Source of the DNA: Pseudomonas nabeulensis | GTDB lineage: Bacteria > Pseudomonadota > Gammaproteobacteria > Pseudomonadales > Pseudomonadaceae | Reading direction: 5' to 3' | DNA length: 64,000 bases | Assembly (NCBI RefSeq): GCF_004682045.1 | Contig: NZ_QUZT01000002.1 | Span: 124,001 to 188,000 of the forward strand | Shown here: piece by piece, positions 50,483 to 59,828 of the stretch | How the letters are laid out: each line of letters starts with the position of its first letter | How positions within the stretch are numbered: position 1 is the first letter of the stretch | Made by a program: the position numbers and the translations under genes | The notes under the pieces: generated by a model | Told to the model about the DNA's origin: nothing | What the model saw: the letters and a program-made list of their open reading frames with translations, nothing else | Databases searched by the model: none

Positions 50483-51247
50483 TCAGCCGACCAACCCCCG
50501 CACAACGAAGTACAACAACGAAGGCCCAAGCAAGCACCCCAGCCCGGTATGGAACGTCGCCGTCAACGCCCCATACGGCACCAACCGCCGATCCGTCGCC
50601 GCCAAGCCTGCGGTCACACCGCTGACGGTGCCAGCCAACCCACCAAACACCATCGCCGAACGCGGGTTATCCAACCCCATCCAACGCGCCGCCACCGGCG
50701 TGCCGACCATCACCAGGATCGCCTTGATCAACCCCGTGGCAATCGACAACGCCATCACATCCGAGGTCGCGCCGATCGCTGCACCGGTTACCGGGCCAAC
50801 GATGTAGGTCACCGCGCCCGCGCCGATGGTGGTCATGCTGACCGCATCGCGATAGCCAAACGCCCAGGCCATGCTCGCGCCGACGATAAACGGCAGGATG
50901 GTGCCCAGCAGCAGTGCAACCACGCCGATCATCCCGGCCTTACGCGCTTCGGTGGCTTGCACTTCGAACGCCGTGGCGACAATCGCGAAATCCCGCAGCA
51001 TCGCGCCGCCCATCAAGCCAATGCCGGAGAACAGCGCCAGGTCGGCCAGGCCTTTTTGCCCGCCGGTAATCGTACCGCCGACCCAGGCCAGTACCAGGCC
51101 GATGACGATGGCAATCGCCGAGCCATGAATGCGTCCGAACGTGAGGCGCTTGGACAGCACCACGGAAATCCACATCACCACGCCAACGAAGGCGAACGCG
51201 GTGATCAAGCCGTTATGTTCCAGGCCTTTCTCGATGAGATCCCACAT
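50483..51247 (-). CDS. mdcM: Malonate transporter subunit MdcM/MadM
   Basis: The 254-residue membrane protein has about eight hydrophobic helices, with GGTITGGQKGLADLALFSGI and MTTIGAGAVTYIVGPVTGAA as MadM-like segments. It forms the two-part malonate/Na+ symporter with MdcL, whose stop is one base from its start. It is the last gene of the mdc operon. Confidence 0.92.
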   Translation of the reverse strand: MWDLIEKGLEHNGLITAFAFVGVVMWISVVLSKRLTFGRIHGSAIAIVIGLVLAWVGGTITGGQKGLADLALFSGIGLMGGAMLRDFAIVATAFEVQATEARKAGMIGVVALLLGTILPFIVGASMAWAFGYRDAVSMTTIGAGAVTYIVGPVTGAAIGATSDVMALSIATGLIKAILVMVGTPVAARWMGLDNPRSAMVFGGLAGTVSGVTAGLAATDRRLVPYGALTATFHTGLGCLLGPSLLYFVVRGLVG

Positions 51248-51248
51248 A

Positions 51249-51653
51249 TCAGCGGCCTCCCACTGGAACGATCAGCGGTTCTTCGGCGGGCAACGGTTCA
51301 CCCTTATGGGTGCGGCTGATCAGGGCAATGGTGCAGCCGCAGACCACCACCGAACCGATGGCCGCCAGTACCGCCACCGGGCCGCCGTGCAAGGCGGTCA
51401 CGACGTTCTGTTGCGCGGCCATCGCCACGACAACCGGGATGTACATGGCGCCCCAGAAGCCGACGCCCATCTCGCAGTCCTTGGTCATGCCGCCGCGTTT
51501 TTGCATCCACAAGCGTGCGCAGATCAGCAGGATCATTGCGATGCCCACCCCGCCCACGTTGGATTTGACGCCCAGCAACACGCCGAGCATGTCGCCCATG
51601 ATCACGCCCGCAAGCGTGCAGATCGCCAGCAATGCCACACCGTAGATAATCAT
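51249..51653 (-). CDS. mdcL: Malonate transporter subunit MdcL/MadL
   Basis: The 134-residue membrane protein (MIIYGVALLAICTLAGVIMG, GVKSNVGGVGIAMILLI) matches MadL, the small partner of MadM. It should supply malonate to the decarboxylase. It follows mdcH by 67 bp. The start at 51653 gives the standard N-terminus. Confidence 0.92.
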   Translation of the reverse strand: MIIYGVALLAICTLAGVIMGDMLGVLLGVKSNVGGVGIAMILLICARLWMQKRGGMTKDCEMGVGFWGAMYIPVVVAMAAQQNVVTALHGGPVAVLAAIGSVVVCGCTIALISRTHKGEPLPAEEPLIVPVGGR

Positions 51654-51720
51654 TGTTGTTGTCCTCAAAGTGCTCGATCGAAATTGTTGTTGTTGTGCTT
51701 CGAAAGCCTTGGGTGGTGCT

Positions 51721-52620
51721 TTATCGGTGGCGGCGCTCCTCCTCTTGCAGCAGGGCCTGCAACGTATCCAGGCGCGCGCCTTCGCAGGCGATCACCGTGC
51801 CTTGTTCAAACACGCGGCGTGACAGGCCAGTGAGCACGGCGCCGGGGGGCAGTTCGATTTGCAGGCGCACGCCGCGCTCGTAGGCGCTTTGCACGGTGCC
51901 GCGCCAGTCGACGATGCGGCACATGTTGAAGGCCAGGTCGTCGCGCAATTGTTCCGGGTTGTGGATAGGTCGCGCACGGGTGCTGCTCAGGTAGGTGATG
52001 CGCGGCGCCTTAAGCGCAACGAACGCCTCGGCCAGGGCCTGGGCCGGTTGTTCCAGCAATGCGCAATGGGACGGCACGCTGACGGCCAGGCGCTTGGCGA
52101 TGCCATTGCCCTTGATGCGTTGAGCGACGAGCTGCATCGCAGCGTCGCTGCCGGCGATCACGGTTTGGTTATCGGCGTTGATATTGGCCAGGTACACCGG
52201 GGTTTGCGGGCTGTGGATGTCGGCCAGCAGCGTTTCGACGGTGGATAACTCCGCGCCGATGATCGCCGTCATGCCGTAGCCCTGTGGATAAGCGTTTTGC
52301 ATCAGTTCGCCGCGCAGGCTGACCAGTTTGAGCGCATCGGCGAAGTCGAGGGCGCCGGCGATGACCGCCGCCGGGTAGGCGCCGATGGACAGGCCCGCGA
52401 CGTAATCCGGCGTGTGTTGCAGCAAGCGGGCGTGGGCCACGCCAGCGATCAACAGGCACAGCTGAACGGCACGGGTATTGGCCAAGGCCTCGGCCGAATC
52501 CAACGCGCGGGCGTCTTCACCCAAGGCGTCACTGGCCTCTTCCAACACCGGCGCCGGCAACGCCTTGAGCATGCCTGGTCGCTGGGCGCCCTGCCCCGGA
52601 AACACCAGAAGACTGCTCAT
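51721..52620 (-). CDS. mdcH: Malonyl-CoA:ACP transacylase, malonate decarboxylase epsilon subunit
   Basis: The 299-residue acyltransferase has FPGQGAQRPGML, the nucleophile motif GLSIGAYPAAV and the His in SVPSHCALLEQPA. It primes the decarboxylase ACP (MdcC) with malonyl groups before the acetyl/malonyl cycle starts. Its ATG overlaps the mdcG stop by 4 nt (ATGA). Confidence 0.94.
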   Translation of the reverse strand: MSSLLVFPGQGAQRPGMLKALPAPVLEEASDALGEDARALDSAEALANTRAVQLCLLIAGVAHARLLQHTPDYVAGLSIGAYPAAVIAGALDFADALKLVSLRGELMQNAYPQGYGMTAIIGAELSTVETLLADIHSPQTPVYLANINADNQTVIAGSDAAMQLVAQRIKGNGIAKRLAVSVPSHCALLEQPAQALAEAFVALKAPRITYLSSTRARPIHNPEQLRDDLAFNMCRIVDWRGTVQSAYERGVRLQIELPPGAVLTGLSRRVFEQGTVIACEGARLDTLQALLQEEERRHR

Positions 52621-53204
52621 GCCACGGCCTGCCAAGGGTCGAGCACCAGGTGCGCACCGCTGGCGGTTTTCAGCAGCACCCGCCGTGAGCCACCAGCCCA
52701 TTCGCGCAGGGCGACGGCGCCGAAAGGGGTTTGCAGCTGCATGTCCACGGCGCACGCGGCGTGGTCCAGGGTGGCCAGCAGGTCGCGGGCGTCATTGCGA
52801 GCCAGTGGCTCGGGCGTGCGCAGAATCAAATCCAGATCACTTTGCGCATGCAGCACTTCAATGCTGGTGGCCAGTTCGAAACCCGCACTGCCAGTGACGC
52901 CCCAGCTCAACGGCGCCAGCACCGGCCGCAGTTGATCGAGTGCCTGCAACGCGGGTAAGTCCCGTGGCGAAACGACGTCGCACAATGCCTCCGGTACAAC
53001 GCGACGTTGCACAGCACTCATCGGCATCACCGCCGCCAGGCGCTGCTCACGGGAACGTCCCCGCAGGCCCACGGCGACCCAACCCGAGGCCACGATGGCG
53101 CGACGCACCACCACCGCGCCCAGGGCGTCCACCGCCCACGCCGGAGCGTCGGCAGGCAGATGCGCCGGGGTCATGCCCCAGAGCAAATCGTGGGCGTTCA
53201 CCAT
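52617..53204 (-). CDS. mdcG: Holo-ACP synthase of malonate decarboxylase (phosphoribosyl-dephospho-CoA transferase)
   Basis: The 195-residue protein matches MdcG: MVNAHDLLWGMTPAHLP at the start, the nucleotidyltransferase acid pair in SDLDLILRTPEPL and a WAGGSRRVLLKT end. It attaches 2'-(5''-triphosphoribosyl)-3'-dephospho-CoA to Ser25 of MdcC. It overlaps mdcE by 7 nt and mdcH by 4 nt. Confidence 0.92.
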   Translation of the reverse strand: MVNAHDLLWGMTPAHLPADAPAWAVDALGAVVVRRAIVASGWVAVGLRGRSREQRLAAVMPMSAVQRRVVPEALCDVVSPRDLPALQALDQLRPVLAPLSWGVTGSAGFELATSIEVLHAQSDLDLILRTPEPLARNDARDLLATLDHAACAVDMQLQTPFGAVALREWAGGSRRVLLKTASGAHLVLDPWQAVA

Positions 53205-53968
53205 TGCTCCCGCAGCAGTTGGCGCACATGGCTGGAGGCAGCGCGATTGGTCGCACCGAGGCGGCCGCTCAAGTCCGACGTGGCGACATCCTTGATCGCA
53301 CTCACCAGGCAATCGTTGACCCGCGCCACATCTTCCGCCGTGGGCTGTTCGATCTGGCTGATCGACAAGGTTTCCCACAGCAAACCGAGGCTCCCATAGC
53401 TGTCGATGTCATACGCCATCGGCGGCACGCTGGCGGCCAGGGCTTCCAATTCTTCAACGCTGCGCAAGGTCACCCGTGCTGCCGATGCCTTGCCCATGGC
53501 GTGCACCATCACGCCGGGGTCACGCAAGGCGATCAGGCGGTTGGCCTGGTAACCGTGGGCAAGGAATGCACCCGACATGGCCTTGCCCACCAACAGCGCG
53601 ATCACCGGATGCCCGGCCAGGCGGGCACGGGCATAACTGTCGGCAGCGGCGGCCAGGGCTTGATGAATGCCGAGGGCTTCTTCGCGACGGCCATAGGCTT
53701 GGCTCGGCACATCGACGATGGCGATCAGCGGGCGCTTGTCGCCACGGGCGATGGCCTCATCCACGGCCTTCGCGATGCCCCAGCCTTCCAGCAAACCGAC
53801 TTCGCCGTTACGGGCGCGGGGAAAGCGATTGTTCGGGTCGGTGACCACCGCAATAAAGCGCGCCGGTTGTTCGCCCACTACGCCGTCGGCGACTTTCAAG
53901 GACTCCGGCAAACCCTCAACGGTTGTTGCACCGGCACTCAACGCGTTGAACCACTGCTGCCCTCTCAT
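53198..53968 (-). CDS. mdcE: Malonate decarboxylase gamma subunit
   Basis: The 256-residue crotonase/carboxyltransferase-like protein has VPSQAYGRREEALGIHQAL, VGKAMSGAFLAHG and DPGVMVHAMGKASAARVTL, as in MdcE. With MdcD it decarboxylates malonyl-S-ACP to acetyl-S-ACP. The ATG at 53968 overlaps the mdcD stop by 4 nt (ATGA). Confidence 0.93.
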   Translation of the reverse strand: MRGQQWFNALSAGATTVEGLPESLKVADGVVGEQPARFIAVVTDPNNRFPRARNGEVGLLEGWGIAKAVDEAIARGDKRPLIAIVDVPSQAYGRREEALGIHQALAAAADSYARARLAGHPVIALLVGKAMSGAFLAHGYQANRLIALRDPGVMVHAMGKASAARVTLRSVEELEALAASVPPMAYDIDSYGSLGLLWETLSISQIEQPTAEDVARVNDCLVSAIKDVATSDLSGRLGATNRAASSHVRQLLREQW

Positions 53969-54807
53969 GAGCGTTCTCCTTGGTACAGCGCACGCACCGT
54001 CGCTGGGTCGATTTGTGGCGTGGCGTCCAGTTCGGCGAGACGGGCCAGGTAGTGCTCGGTCTGACGGCTGCGTTGTTGTTCCGGCAGACCCTGTCGCAAC
54101 AGGGCGCTGACGGTCTGCTGGATATCGGCGACGTCGTCGGCCACATAACGGTCGGCCAGGCCACTGTTGAAACGTTGTTCGCCGCCGGTCAGGCTCCAAA
54201 TGAATGGCCGGTCGCGGGAGTCGTACTCTTCAAGGCCGGCCTCCTGCTCGATCACCTGCGGGCCGTTCAAGCCCACGCGGGCTTCACGGGTCACCACGAG
54301 GTAACTGCACAACCCAGCGGCGATGGACATACCGCCAAAACAGCCGACGCTGCCCGCCACCACGCCGATCACCGGCTGGTATTGGCGCAGGTCGACAATT
54401 GCCGCGTGAATATCGGCAATCGCCGCCAGCCCAAGGTTGGCCTCCTGCAAACGCACGCCACCGGTTTCCAGCAGCAATACGGCGCGGGTGGGAATGCCCT
54501 TGCGATTGTCTTCGGCCGCCAGCTCCAACGCACCGGCGATTTTTGCACCGCCGACTTCACCGAGGCTGCCGCCCTGGAAGTTGCCTTCGATCGCCGCGAT
54601 TACCACGGGCTTGCCATCGATGCTGCCCTTGGCGATCACCACGCCGTCATCTGCTTGCGGCACCACACCCTGGCGACTGAGCCACGGCGACATGACGCGC
54701 TGGAACGGGTCGATCAGCTCGCGGTAGGAACCAGCATCCAACAAGGCCTTGGCCCGCTGCCGCGCTCCCAGTTCGACGAAGCTGTGTTTGGTCAGCAAGT
54801 CAGTCAT
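53965..54807 (-). CDS. mdcD: Malonate decarboxylase beta subunit
   Basis: The 280-residue carboxyltransferase-type protein has FVELGARQRAKALLDAGSYR, IEGNFQGGSLGEVGGAKIAG, LLLETGGVRLQEAN and GSVGCFGGMSIAAGLC. It is the partner of MdcE in the malonyl-S-ACP decarboxylase. Its start overlaps the end of mdcC by 8 nt. Confidence 0.95.
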   Translation of the reverse strand: MTDLLTKHSFVELGARQRAKALLDAGSYRELIDPFQRVMSPWLSRQGVVPQADDGVVIAKGSIDGKPVVIAAIEGNFQGGSLGEVGGAKIAGALELAAEDNRKGIPTRAVLLLETGGVRLQEANLGLAAIADIHAAIVDLRQYQPVIGVVAGSVGCFGGMSIAAGLCSYLVVTREARVGLNGPQVIEQEAGLEEYDSRDRPFIWSLTGGEQRFNSGLADRYVADDVADIQQTVSALLRQGLPEQQRSRQTEHYLARLAELDATPQIDPATVRALYQGERS

Positions 54808-55099
54808 GGCCCATCTCCTCGAAACCCTGCTCCAGGCGCAAGCGCACCACGCCGGGTGTCGCGCCGAAATCGTGGATATCGATCTTCAAGGCCGGTGGCG
54901 TCTGTTCTTGAAAGATACGTTCGAACAGGTGCTGCCAACGTTGCTCCGCACCGTTCACCGAGGTCTGCACTTGAATCGTCAGCGTGCCCGGCGTGCCCGG
55001 TTCCAACAGCACTTCCAGGTCGCCCGAACCGACACACCCCACCAGCGCACGGCCCTTTGGCGGCTGCCCGGCGGGGAATTCAAAGGATAAGGTTTCCAT
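54800..55099 (-). CDS. mdcC: Malonate decarboxylase acyl carrier protein (delta subunit)
   Basis: This 99-residue ACP is specific to malonate decarboxylase. The prosthetic group attaches to Ser25 in the GSGDLEVLL motif, the same position as in the Klebsiella protein. Its ATG shares one base with the mdcB stop. Confidence 0.94.
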   Translation of the reverse strand: METLSFEFPAGQPPKGRALVGCVGSGDLEVLLEPGTPGTLTIQVQTSVNGAEQRWQHLFERIFQEQTPPALKIDIHDFGATPGVVRLRLEQGFEEMGHD

Positions 55100-55932
55100 C
55101 ACAACGCTCCGTCGAGGCGGTCGATAAACAGGCAGGCGGCCAACAGGTCGGCGGCGCCACCGGGGGAGGCATTCAGCGCCAACAGTTGGTTGTCCAGTTC
55201 GTGCAGTTGGCGGCGACCGGCCAGGGTGGCGCTGCCGCCGGCATCCAGCACGGCTTGGGCGCCGCGTTGCATGGCAGCGATGCCTTCGGGGCCAGCGCGG
55301 TAGAGCACGCAGGTGTCGGCCAGCTCAGTCATGATCGCGAGCAAGGCATCCAGGCGGGCGTTCTGCTCGCCGATGTTTTGCTGGCGGCTTTTACGCAATT
55401 GCGGCAGGCCGCGTTGCGTCACCGAAGGGAAGCCCAGCTGGGCTTCTTCGCGGGCACCGCGTGCGCCGTAGCGTTGGGCAACCTGGGCGCCGTGGCTCAG
55501 CGGTTGCGGCGCATAACGGTCGTTGAGCAAGGCCAGCCGGGCGGCGTTCAGGGTGATATCGCGGGGAGCCAGGGCGGCGGCGGCGGTGAGCAAGCCCAAG
55601 GCCCAGATCGCGCCGCGATGGGTGTTCACGCCGTTCGTGGTGACGAGCATCGCTTGCTCGCCTTCACGGCCAATGCGCCCAAGGGCTTCGCGCAGCGGCA
55701 AACCGATCTCGCCGATATCGAGCGCCGCTTCGGCCATTGCCTTGAACATCGGCCACAGCGACAACGCCGAAGCGTGCATCAGGCCCAGGTGTAAATCGCT
55801 ATGCGCGCCGTTGCCGCGACGGTCGACCAGGGCGGGTTTGGGTGACAGGTCCGCTTCATCGATCAGCGCATCCACGGCCATGTCCGCCAGGCGTTCGGCG
55901 AGGGTCAATTCATGCAGTTTGAGGGCGCGCAT
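55099..55932 (-). CDS. mdcB: Triphosphoribosyl-dephospho-CoA synthase
   Basis: The 277-residue CitG/MdcB-type protein has [19 protein letters not shown] and [20 protein letters not shown], the family's hallmark regions. It makes the prosthetic-group precursor from ATP and dephospho-CoA, later loaded by MdcG. Its start codon directly abuts the mdcA stop. Confidence 0.94.
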   Translation of the reverse strand: MRALKLHELTLAERLADMAVDALIDEADLSPKPALVDRRGNGAHSDLHLGLMHASALSLWPMFKAMAEAALDIGEIGLPLREALGRIGREGEQAMLVTTNGVNTHRGAIWALGLLTAAAALAPRDITLNAARLALLNDRYAPQPLSHGAQVAQRYGARGAREEAQLGFPSVTQRGLPQLRKSRQQNIGEQNARLDALLAIMTELADTCVLYRAGPEGIAAMQRGAQAVLDAGGSATLAGRRQLHELDNQLLALNASPGGAADLLAACLFIDRLDGAL

Positions 55933-57603
55933 TTACCAGCTCCTGAACTTGGCGGGCGGGTTGTACAGGCCACCGGACCAGTCCACCAGGTCGGCCACGC
56001 TCTTGGCGGCCAACAGCTCGCGGGTGGCGTCGGTGCGGCGGATGTCGAGGTCTTCGGGCAAGGCGATCAGGCCCTCGCGGCGCATGCGCGCGGTGTCCTT
56101 GGGGTTGTGGCGCAGGCCGATGGCGGTGACGCCGGCGACGGCAGCGATCATCGCCTGGCGTTCTTCCAGGGAACGCGCCTTGTACAGATAGGCGATGCCT
56201 TCTTCGGTGAGCAAGTGGGTAACGTCGTCGCCGTAGATCATGATTGGCGCCAGGGGCATGCCGCTTTTGCGGGCGACCTCGACCGCGTCTAAGGTGTCGA
56301 CGAAGGTCGGTTTGCCGCCTTCCTGGAAGGTCTCGACCATTTGCACCACGAGTTTTTTGCCGCGTTCGAGCAGCGCTTCCGGGGCGTCGTCGTGGCGCAT
56401 ATCCAGCCAGGCGGGCGTGCCATGGCGACGGCCGCGCGGGTCGTGGCCCATGTTCGGTGCGCCACCGAAACCGGCGAGGCGGCCACGGGTCACGGTGGAG
56501 GAATGGCCATCGCCGTCCACTTGCAAGGTGGCGCCGATAAACAGGTCCACCGCGTATTGCCCGGCCAGTTGGCAGAACATGCGGTTGGAGCGCATCGAGC
56601 CATCGCGGCCCGTGAAGAACACATCCGGCCGGGCGGCGATGTAGTTCTCCATGCCCAGTTCGGTGCCGAAGCAGTGCACGCTTTCGACCCAGCCGCTTTC
56701 AATCGCAGGGATCAGCGTGGGGTGCGGGTTGAGGGTCCAGTTGCGGCAGATCTTGCCCTTGAGGCCGAGGGATTCGCCGTAGGTGGGCAGGATCAACTCG
56801 ATGGCGGCGGTATTGAAACCGATGCCGTGGTTAAGCGACTGCACGTTGTGTTTTTCGTAGATGCCACGGATCGCCATCATCGCCATCAGCACGTGCACCG
56901 GCTTGATATGGCGTGGGTCGCGGGTGAACAACGGTTCGATGTAGAACGGCTTGTCGGCCACCACCACGAAATCCACCCAGCTCGCCGGGATATCCACGCG
57001 GGGCAAATCCGTAACGTCATCAACCAACTGGTTGACCTGCACGATGACAATGCCATCGCTGAAGGCGGCGGGCTCGATCAGCGCCGGGGTGTCTTCGGTA
57101 CTGGCACCGGTGTAGATATTGCCTTCGCGGTCGGCCATGAAACCGGCGGAGAGCACCACATTGGGGATCAGGTCCACCACCAGCCGCGCATAGAGTTCGA
57201 TGTAGGTGTGGATCGCGCCGACTTCAAGCAGGCCGTCTTCCAGCAACTGGCTGATGCGCAGGGATTGAGTGCCGGCGAAAGAGAAATCGAGCTTGCGGGC
57301 GATGCCCTTTTCAAACAGGTCCAGGTGCTCGGCACGGCCGACACTGGGCATGATCATGTGCAAATCGTGGAGCTTGGCCGGGTCGGCCTTGACCAGGGAG
57401 CGCGAGAGAAAATCGGCTTGCTTCTGGTTGTTGCCTTCCAGGACCACGCGGTCACCGGGGAGGATCAGCGCCTCAAGGGCTTCAACGATCTTGTCGCTGG
57501 GCAGTACTGCGCCGTCTGCCCATTGTTTGACCAGCCCGAGCCGCCGCTGCTTCTCGTCGCGCCGCCGCGTCCAGCGCGAGTCGGGGGTTCTTGTTGTTGT
57601 CAT
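55933..57603 (-). CDS. mdcA: Malonate decarboxylase alpha subunit (acetyl-S-ACP:malonate ACP transferase)
   Basis: The 556-residue protein is MdcA: LEALILPGDRVVLEGNNQKQ, HMIMPSVGRAEHLDLFEKG, DVFFTGRDGSMRSNRMFCQL and GRLAGFGGAPNMGHDPRGRR. It exchanges the acetyl group on the ACP for malonate. It is the first gene of the operon mdcABCDEGHLM, in which all genes through mdcH overlap or abut; the promoter must lie in 57604-57722. Confidence 0.96.
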   Translation of the reverse strand: MTTTRTPDSRWTRRRDEKQRRLGLVKQWADGAVLPSDKIVEALEALILPGDRVVLEGNNQKQADFLSRSLVKADPAKLHDLHMIMPSVGRAEHLDLFEKGIARKLDFSFAGTQSLRISQLLEDGLLEVGAIHTYIELYARLVVDLIPNVVLSAGFMADREGNIYTGASTEDTPALIEPAAFSDGIVIVQVNQLVDDVTDLPRVDIPASWVDFVVVADKPFYIEPLFTRDPRHIKPVHVLMAMMAIRGIYEKHNVQSLNHGIGFNTAAIELILPTYGESLGLKGKICRNWTLNPHPTLIPAIESGWVESVHCFGTELGMENYIAARPDVFFTGRDGSMRSNRMFCQLAGQYAVDLFIGATLQVDGDGHSSTVTRGRLAGFGGAPNMGHDPRGRRHGTPAWLDMRHDDAPEALLERGKKLVVQMVETFQEGGKPTFVDTLDAVEVARKSGMPLAPIMIYGDDVTHLLTEEGIAYLYKARSLEERQAMIAAVAGVTAIGLRHNPKDTARMRREGLIALPEDLDIRRTDATRELLAAKSVADLVDWSGGLYNPPAKFRSW

Positions 57604-57722
57604 GGTCGCTCCACGGGTTTGCTGTCGTGGGGCTTACCTTAGGAGTGAATCCGGGGGCTATCAATCAAGCTCGGCGGCGGAACGTTACGGCCAGGGTAAT
57701 GAAGGTTCAATAAACACGGGCA

Positions 57723-58445
57723 TTACGCCCGCCGCCATTCGATGCGATGGAACCATAGGGTTCTGAACAACGCCAAGGCTGTAAAGGTGTGCAGGCCCAA
57801 CACAGCCCACCCATTCCACTGCCAAAGGCCTGACAGCGCTTGGCCGTACACCGGCAACAGCAGCAAGAGCAACGCCACCAGCGCGCAGGCACCCAGTTGT
57901 TCCCAGTGTTCCAGCCGGCTGGGACGGGACACTATCGCGTAGCCGAGCAAGGCGCCCAGGCACACGATCAACAGGCTAAAGACGTCATGCTCGGTGACGT
58001 GAGGCCACGCCAGCAGGTGCAGGGGCAGGCAGACTGCAAACAGGGTGAACGAGCAAATCCCGAAGAACACAAAGGCATACTCCAGGGCGTCCACCAGGCG
58101 ATCACGGATAAAGCCGCGAGCTTGCTCATCTTCTTCCTCGGTTGGGCCTTGGGAAATCGCCACCGCCAGCAAACCTGAGCCGAGGCCGCCCAGCGTCATC
58201 ACCACGAAGTTAGTCACAACTCCTCTGATCGCTTTGTCTGCGCCGACAAGCTTGAGGCTTTCGAGATACACCAGAATAAACACCGCCCCAGCCGATGTGA
58301 TCAGGAACCCCCACAGCTTCCCGCGGTTGTTTTGAACATTCATCGTCACCGTCGCCGTGAGCACCAGCACCACAAACCACATCAGCAGCGCGCCGGTAAA
58401 ACGATTGAGGTTGTACAGCCACGCGAACCCATCCAATAGCCACAT
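57723..58445 (-). CDS. Membrane protein of unknown function
   Basis: The 240-residue protein has about seven hydrophobic helices and one charged loop (GPTEEEDEQARGFIRDRL) after helix 3. No family signature is recognised. It lies upstream of mdcA on the same strand with a 119-bp gap and no overlap, so a link to malonate use is doubtful. Confidence 0.7.
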   Translation of the reverse strand: MWLLDGFAWLYNLNRFTGALLMWFVVLVLTATVTMNVQNNRGKLWGFLITSAGAVFILVYLESLKLVGADKAIRGVVTNFVVMTLGGLGSGLLAVAISQGPTEEEDEQARGFIRDRLVDALEYAFVFFGICSFTLFAVCLPLHLLAWPHVTEHDVFSLLIVCLGALLGYAIVSRPSRLEHWEQLGACALVALLLLLLPVYGQALSGLWQWNGWAVLGLHTFTALALFRTLWFHRIEWRRA

Positions 58446-58527
58446 TGCGTCGATACTTCCGTCGGAAAACCCCTTGGGCTATCGGCAGGGGGGTGGGGAT
58501 CTTTATGCAGGGGCCACCTACAGTCTG

Positions 58528-58649
58528 TTGATCGTTCCCACGCTCTGCGTGGGAATGCCGCATGGGACGCGCCGCGTCCCACTAGACCGCGCAAGGGTGA
58601 CGCGGAGCGTCACGGGATGCATTCCCACGCGGAGCGTGGGAACGATCAA
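58528..58649. repeat. Large palindromic intergenic element (three nested hairpins)
   Basis: TTGATCGTTCCCACGC and its complement GCGTGGGAACGATCAA bound a 122-bp element. Inside are hairpins GGGACGCG/CGCGTCCC-type (58565-58580) and GTGACGCG/AGCGTCAC-type (58596-58612). The core GTTCCCACGCTCTGCGTGGG differs from the main REP family. It directly abuts a REPIN. Confidence 0.8.
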
Positions 58650-58650
58650 A

Positions 58651-58754
58651 TGTGGGAGGGGCGGTACGACGATTCGACTTGCCCCCGATTGCAGTGTGTC
58701 AGCCAATACATCGGGTGCTGACCCACCGCCATCGGGGGCAAGCCCCCTCCCACA
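58651..58754. repeat. REPIN variant with insert-bearing left arm
   Basis: The left arm carries the 18-nt insert with one change (GCGGTACGACGATTCGAC), the right arm is a normal REP core. Together with 58528-58649 it fills the 326-bp gap between the membrane protein and DUF6124-like genes. Confidence 0.88.
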
Positions 58755-58771
58755 CTGGGTTTGGTGGTGCT

Positions 58772-59011
58772 TCAGAGAGCGCGGGTAGCGGGGGATATTT
58801 GCTCTAGCGCTCTATCGACCAACAACTGCCCAAGCTCTGCCATTTGCTGGATCCCGAGCATGATTGCGCGTTGGGAGGCGTCGAGATCGAAGGCCAGGTT
58901 GCAGGTGAGCGCGTTGAGGGATGACAGGGTTTCGCTGGCGTTGACCAGCAGGGTTTCGGTGTTTTGGTGGGGGTTGACGGTGAAAATCGCTGATGAGGAA
59001 GAGTTCGACAT
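58772..59011 (-). CDS. Small DUF6124/DUF3077-like protein
   Basis: The 79-residue protein (TETLLVNASETLSSLNALTC then a helical C-terminal half, QRAIMLGIQQMAELGQLLVD) resembles the short Pseudomonas-restricted DUF3077/DUF6124 proteins. These occur in many copies per genome with no known role. No signal peptide or membrane helix is visible. Confidence 0.72.
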   Translation of the reverse strand: MSNSSSSAIFTVNPHQNTETLLVNASETLSSLNALTCNLAFDLDASQRAIMLGIQQMAELGQLLVDRALEQISPATRAL

Positions 59012-59250
59012 ATTGTGCGGTTCCTGAACAAATGAGTAAGGAACACCTCTGGATCTAGGCGTTATGTGCGCCTAAACAGATTTCCCGGACTTGCACGTCC
59101 GTGTCACCGTTTTTTGCGATGACGGGATGAAGACTAGGCCCGCCGACCGCACTCGACAAGTTCATGCCCTGCCCAAAATCTTGCAGGAAAAATCCGAAGC
59201 CCAACCAACTGACCGATCCCGCCACGGTCGACGAAACAACGAGGATCAAA
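59012..59250. other. Intergenic stretch without a recognisable gene
   Basis: No credible ORF, RNA or operator was seen here. Its right end (AACGAGGATCAAA from about 59237) mirrors the sequence after the following REPIN. Confidence 0.5.
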
Positions 59251-59339
59251 TGTGGGAGGGGGCTTGCCCCCGATTGCTGACTGTCAGTTGATACATGTTT
59301 AGCTGACCCGCCGCCATCGGGGGCAAGCCCCCTCCCACA
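59251..59339. repeat. REPIN with near-symmetric unique flanks
   Basis: Normal inverted REP pair. The flanks AACGAGGATCAAA and TTTTGATCCTCGTT are complementary apart from one extra T, lengthening the dyad by 13 bp on each side. Confidence 0.9.
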
Positions 59340-59372
59340 TTTTGATCCTCGTTGGGGTTAAGAAAGCGTGAG

Positions 59373-59828
59373 TCAGGCCAACCCGGACTCCACCAGCAAC
59401 GCTTCCAGCCCCATTAAATCCGGCACCTTTGCCACATGTTCGCCCACCTGTACCGCCGCCAGTTCCAGCGGACACAGCGGCACGTCCACGTAGCTCAACT
59501 GGCTGTCGAGCTTGTAGGAACGTGGAATCCCCTGGATCACCAGCGCAATGAACTTCAACGTCGGCCGCCCGCCCAGGGCGTTCAGCACCACGATCCGTGA
59601 GCGTTCGCCGGTGACGATGGCTTCGCCGCACGCCGCTTCAAAGCTGATCAGCGGCAGTTGCTGGTCGCGCCAGGTGACTTGGCGCAGGTACCACGGCGGT
59701 GCATCGCTGGCCGGTTCGCCGCGTTGGAAGTCGATCAGCTCGGCGACGGCAACGTTGGGCAATACCAGGTGGCGATCAGCCAGAGGCAGCAGCAGGCCGG
59801 TGAGTTGGCTGGTGCGGTGGTCAAGCAT
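59373..59828 (-). CDS. chpC: CheW-domain protein ChpC
   Basis: The 151-residue protein is a single CheW-like domain: LTGLLLPLADRHLVLPNVAVAELI, WRDQQLPLISFEAACG and RIVVLNALGG. It directly follows chpA with an 8-nt overlap and matches ChpC of the Chp/Pil chemosensory system that controls type IV pili and surface sensing. The P. aeruginosa order chpA-chpB-chpC is shortened here: no CheB-type methylesterase lies between. Confidence 0.88.
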   Translation of the reverse strand: MLDHRTSQLTGLLLPLADRHLVLPNVAVAELIDFQRGEPASDAPPWYLRQVTWRDQQLPLISFEAACGEAIVTGERSRIVVLNALGGRPTLKFIALVIQGIPRSYKLDSQLSYVDVPLCPLELAAVQVGEHVAKVPDLMGLEALLVESGLA

